Positions 5,906-7,381 of a stretch of DNA of 7,381 nucleotides are shown piece after piece. The number at the start of each line of letters is the position of its first letter. The first letter of the stretch is position 1. The notes beneath the pieces are model-generated. The model was not told the DNA's origin and did no database searches. It worked only from the letters and a program-made list of their open reading frames with translations. The stretch spans positions 1 through 7,381 of the forward strand of contig JADFYS010000098.1 in NCBI GenBank assembly GCA_015232955.1, given 5' to 3'. A program made the translations under genes and the position numbers. The DNA is from Gammaproteobacteria bacterium (GTDB lineage Bacteria > Pseudomonadota > Gammaproteobacteria > Thiohalomonadales > Thiohalomonadaceae).

Positions 5906-6664
5906 CTACTCTTCATCTACAGGCCGTTTAGAGGCCGAGATATAGGTGGAGAGAAGCTCCTGAATTACCCGTGGATTGTGACCCGCCTGGATCGACTGCA
6001 GACCATCAATCACCATCGACTTAATAATCTTCTCTTCATTACTGCGCAGTGACAATTTTTCAGCGATAGGTTGGCAGAGCATATTGGCGATCATCGCTCC
6101 GTAGAGTGTGGTCAACAGCGCCACCGCCATCGCCGGACCGATAGAGGCGGGATCGGACATATTGGCCAACATCTGCACCAGACCGATCAGGGTTCCGATC
6201 ATCCCCATCGCCGGGGCATAGGTCGCATACCCTTTAAAGATATCAACACCGACGGCATGTCGTTCCACGGTCATCGCCATATCTTTCTTAAGGACACTGC
6301 TAATCATCTCTGGGGCGTGGCCATCGACCATCATCTGCACCCCTTTTTTCAAGAAGTCGTAGTCGATCTCCGCCCCTTCCAACGCAAGAAGACCATCCTT
6401 ACGCGAGATATTGGCCAGCTCCTGCAGTTTCTCCATCAACTCCAGCGGATTTGGCACCTTGTTGGTAAAGGTTTTACCGGCGGTCCCAAAGGCACCGATA
6501 AACTGCTTCATGTCATACTTCATCATAATGACGAAAAGCGTCCCACCGACGACGATCATCAGTGATGGCGGGTTAACGAACATAATCGCACTGGGGCCGA
6601 CCAGAATCGCCCCGATCATAACGCCCCACATCGCGAGCATACCAATTATTGTTGCTAGATCCAC
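5906..6664 (-). CDS. pomA: Flagellar motor stator protein PomA (MotA family)
   Basis: PomA forms the ion channel ring with PomB in the inner membrane and transmits force to FliG of the rotor. The 252 residues match Vibrio PomA in length and numbering. Four membrane helices are likely at ~4-21, 33-48, 147-168 and 178-196. A large cytoplasmic loop carries R88 and E96, the charged residues expected to contact FliG. APAMGMIGTL contains P151 and T158, and LLTTLYGA contains T185 and T186. These threonines line the ion path in the sodium-driven Vibrio stator, so sodium coupling is favoured, though this is inference. Translation starts at GTG 6664 with AGGTG (6671-6675) six bases upstream, giving the family N-terminus MDLATIIG. 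A 75-bp gap without an obvious terminator separates it from the upstream PAS gene. Confidence 0.96.
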   Translation of the reverse strand: MDLATIIGMLAMWGVMIGAILVGPSAIMFVNPPSLMIVVGGTLFVIMMKYDMKQFIGAFGTAGKTFTNKVPNPLELMEKLQELANISRKDGLLALEGAEIDYDFLKKGVQMMVDGHAPEMISSVLKKDMAMTVERHAVGVDIFKGYATYAPAMGMIGTLIGLVQMLANMSDPASIGPAMAVALLTTLYGAMIANMLCQPIAEKLSLRSNEEKIIKSMVIDGLQSIQAGHNPRVIQELLSTYISASKRPVDEE

Positions 6665-6739
6665 TGGTTACACCTGTTCTCTCTGCCCATTAACACCGAT
6701 ACCTTCATCCTCTCTTCCCTTCACCGGGAGATGCAAGAG

Positions 6740-7381
6740 CTATTCTACCTCAGTTTCAGTTTCAAGAAGCGGATGAAGTGTAATGATCACCCCCATCAAC
6801 TGGTTGTCGTGGTGATAGATGGCACCGGCAATGGTCCCTACCGGGGTGCTCCCCCCCCGTCGATTCACCAGACGCGACTTGCGAAGCCGCTCTTGCTCTT
6901 TTCCCGAAATGAGCTGTTGCGCAGGATTGGGTACCACTCTCCCCTCGCTATCCTCCAGTTGGAGCACGGTCTGAATCTCATGACCCTGAGCTTCATGGCT
7001 CTGCCAACCGGTAAACCGTTCCGCTGCCGGATTCATCTGGGTGATCACCCCCGTCTGATCGGTAGCGATAATGCCATCTGCCATGTTACGAAAGAGCATC
7101 GACAGATGCTGCTCGTGACCTCGAAGGCGATCCTCAACATCTTTACGCAACCCCACCTCATGATAGAGCTGTTCCCGCTGCCAACTACTGCGGACATAGG
7201 TGAAGGTCATCACCATCAGAATCAGGGAGAGGATAAGTGCTCCGAGAAAGAGCGCTGCATTAAATGTATCCTGCTGCGAGATCATCTCATCCAGGCTCTT
7301 TCGCACCAGAAGTTGCGCCTCCCCCCTGAGTCCATAGTGGAGAGAAGTCTCATAGAGACGCTGACGAACCACATGCCGGTT
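6740..7381 (-). CDS. Membrane-anchored PAS-domain sensor protein (5' end outside window)
   Basis: The frame stays open to the right edge, so the N-terminus is missing and 213 residues are visible. The part nearest the edge looks extracytoplasmic and helical. One membrane helix follows (FNAALFLGALILSLILMVMTFTYV, at 7259-7193), then a charged linker likely to be coiled coil (REQLYHEVGLRKDVEDRLRGHE). A PAS domain runs to the end, with FRNMADGIIATDQTGVITQMN, ERFTGW and the C-terminal strand LMGVIITLHP. Such proteins sense a periplasmic or cytoplasmic signal and normally pass it to a kinase, GGDEF/EAL or chemoreceptor domain. Here the stop comes a few residues after the PAS domain, so no output domain is present downstream. 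It is encoded upstream of pomA on the same strand. I see no frameshift that would rejoin a missing domain in the 75-bp gap. Ligand and partner are unknown. Confidence 0.8.
   Translation of the reverse strand, partial: NRHVVRQRLYETSLHYGLRGEAQLLVRKSLDEMISQQDTFNAALFLGALILSLILMVMTFTYVRSSWQREQLYHEVGLRKDVEDRLRGHEQHLSMLFRNMADGIIATDQTGVITQMNPAAERFTGWQSHEAQGHEIQTVLQLEDSEGRVVPNPAQQLISGKEQERLRKSRLVNRRGGSTPVGTIAGAIYHHDNQLMGVIITLHPLLETETEVE

Noticed and set aside
6071..6565. Plus-strand open frame (164 residues) opposite pomA
   Set aside because: It is histidine-rich because it reads the reverse of pomA codons; no family resemblance was seen.
6665..6739. Possible sigma-54 or sigma-28 flagellar promoter ahead of pomA
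   Set aside because: A TTGCAT is present, but no matching GG element or sigma-28 boxes were found at the needed spacing.
1..7381. CRISPR arrays, tRNA or rRNA genes
   Set aside because: No regularly spaced direct repeats and no recognisable tRNA or rRNA segments were seen on reading through the window.

Overview
The window looks like chromosomal DNA from a flagellated gammaproteobacterium. The signs are a Vibrio-like PomA/PomB stator pair, a proteobacterial-type Ffh, GC-rich coding with short spacers, and no phage or plasmid backbone genes. Genus cannot be named from the sequence alone. Six complete protein genes are supported, plus one gene running off the right edge and one gene remnant at the left edge.

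Left (1 to about 511): the window opens inside a reading frame whose first ~55 residues resemble the N-terminal part of DUF499-type ATPases. The resemblance stops just before the Walker A motif would appear, and the frame closes at 316. A spacer with two hairpin-forming inverted repeats follows. This looks like a rearranged junction, possibly the eroded edge of a defence or accessory region.

Middle left (512 to 2454): a divergent type I-beta DAHP synthase homologue overlaps by 4 bp with a Memo-family gene (AmmeMemoRadiSam protein B), so the two are probably translated together.

Spacer 2455 to 2769: this holds the clearest structural find, a 92-bp element with perfect 17-bp terminal inverted repeats that begin GTAA and end TTAC. 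It is flanked by a perfect 8-bp direct repeat and has a nested hairpin core. This is what a non-autonomous IS66-type miniature element (MITE) would look like. An AT-rich leader follows.

Middle (2770 to 4967): a metallo-beta-lactamase-fold protein of the 3',5'-cyclic-nucleotide phosphodiesterase-like group, then ffh, the SRP GTPase that targets membrane proteins co-translationally.

Right (5020 to 7381, minus strand): a membrane-anchored PAS protein (5' end outside the window), then pomA and pomB. PomA and PomB form the stator of the flagellar motor, and the residues seen favour sodium coupling. This block converges on ffh.

Most of the window is ordinary core genome. The items worth a second look are the MITE, the altered active site of the DAHP synthase homologue and its coupling to Memo, the truncated DUF499-like fragment, and the PAS protein that lacks an output domain. 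No complete undescribed system is visible.
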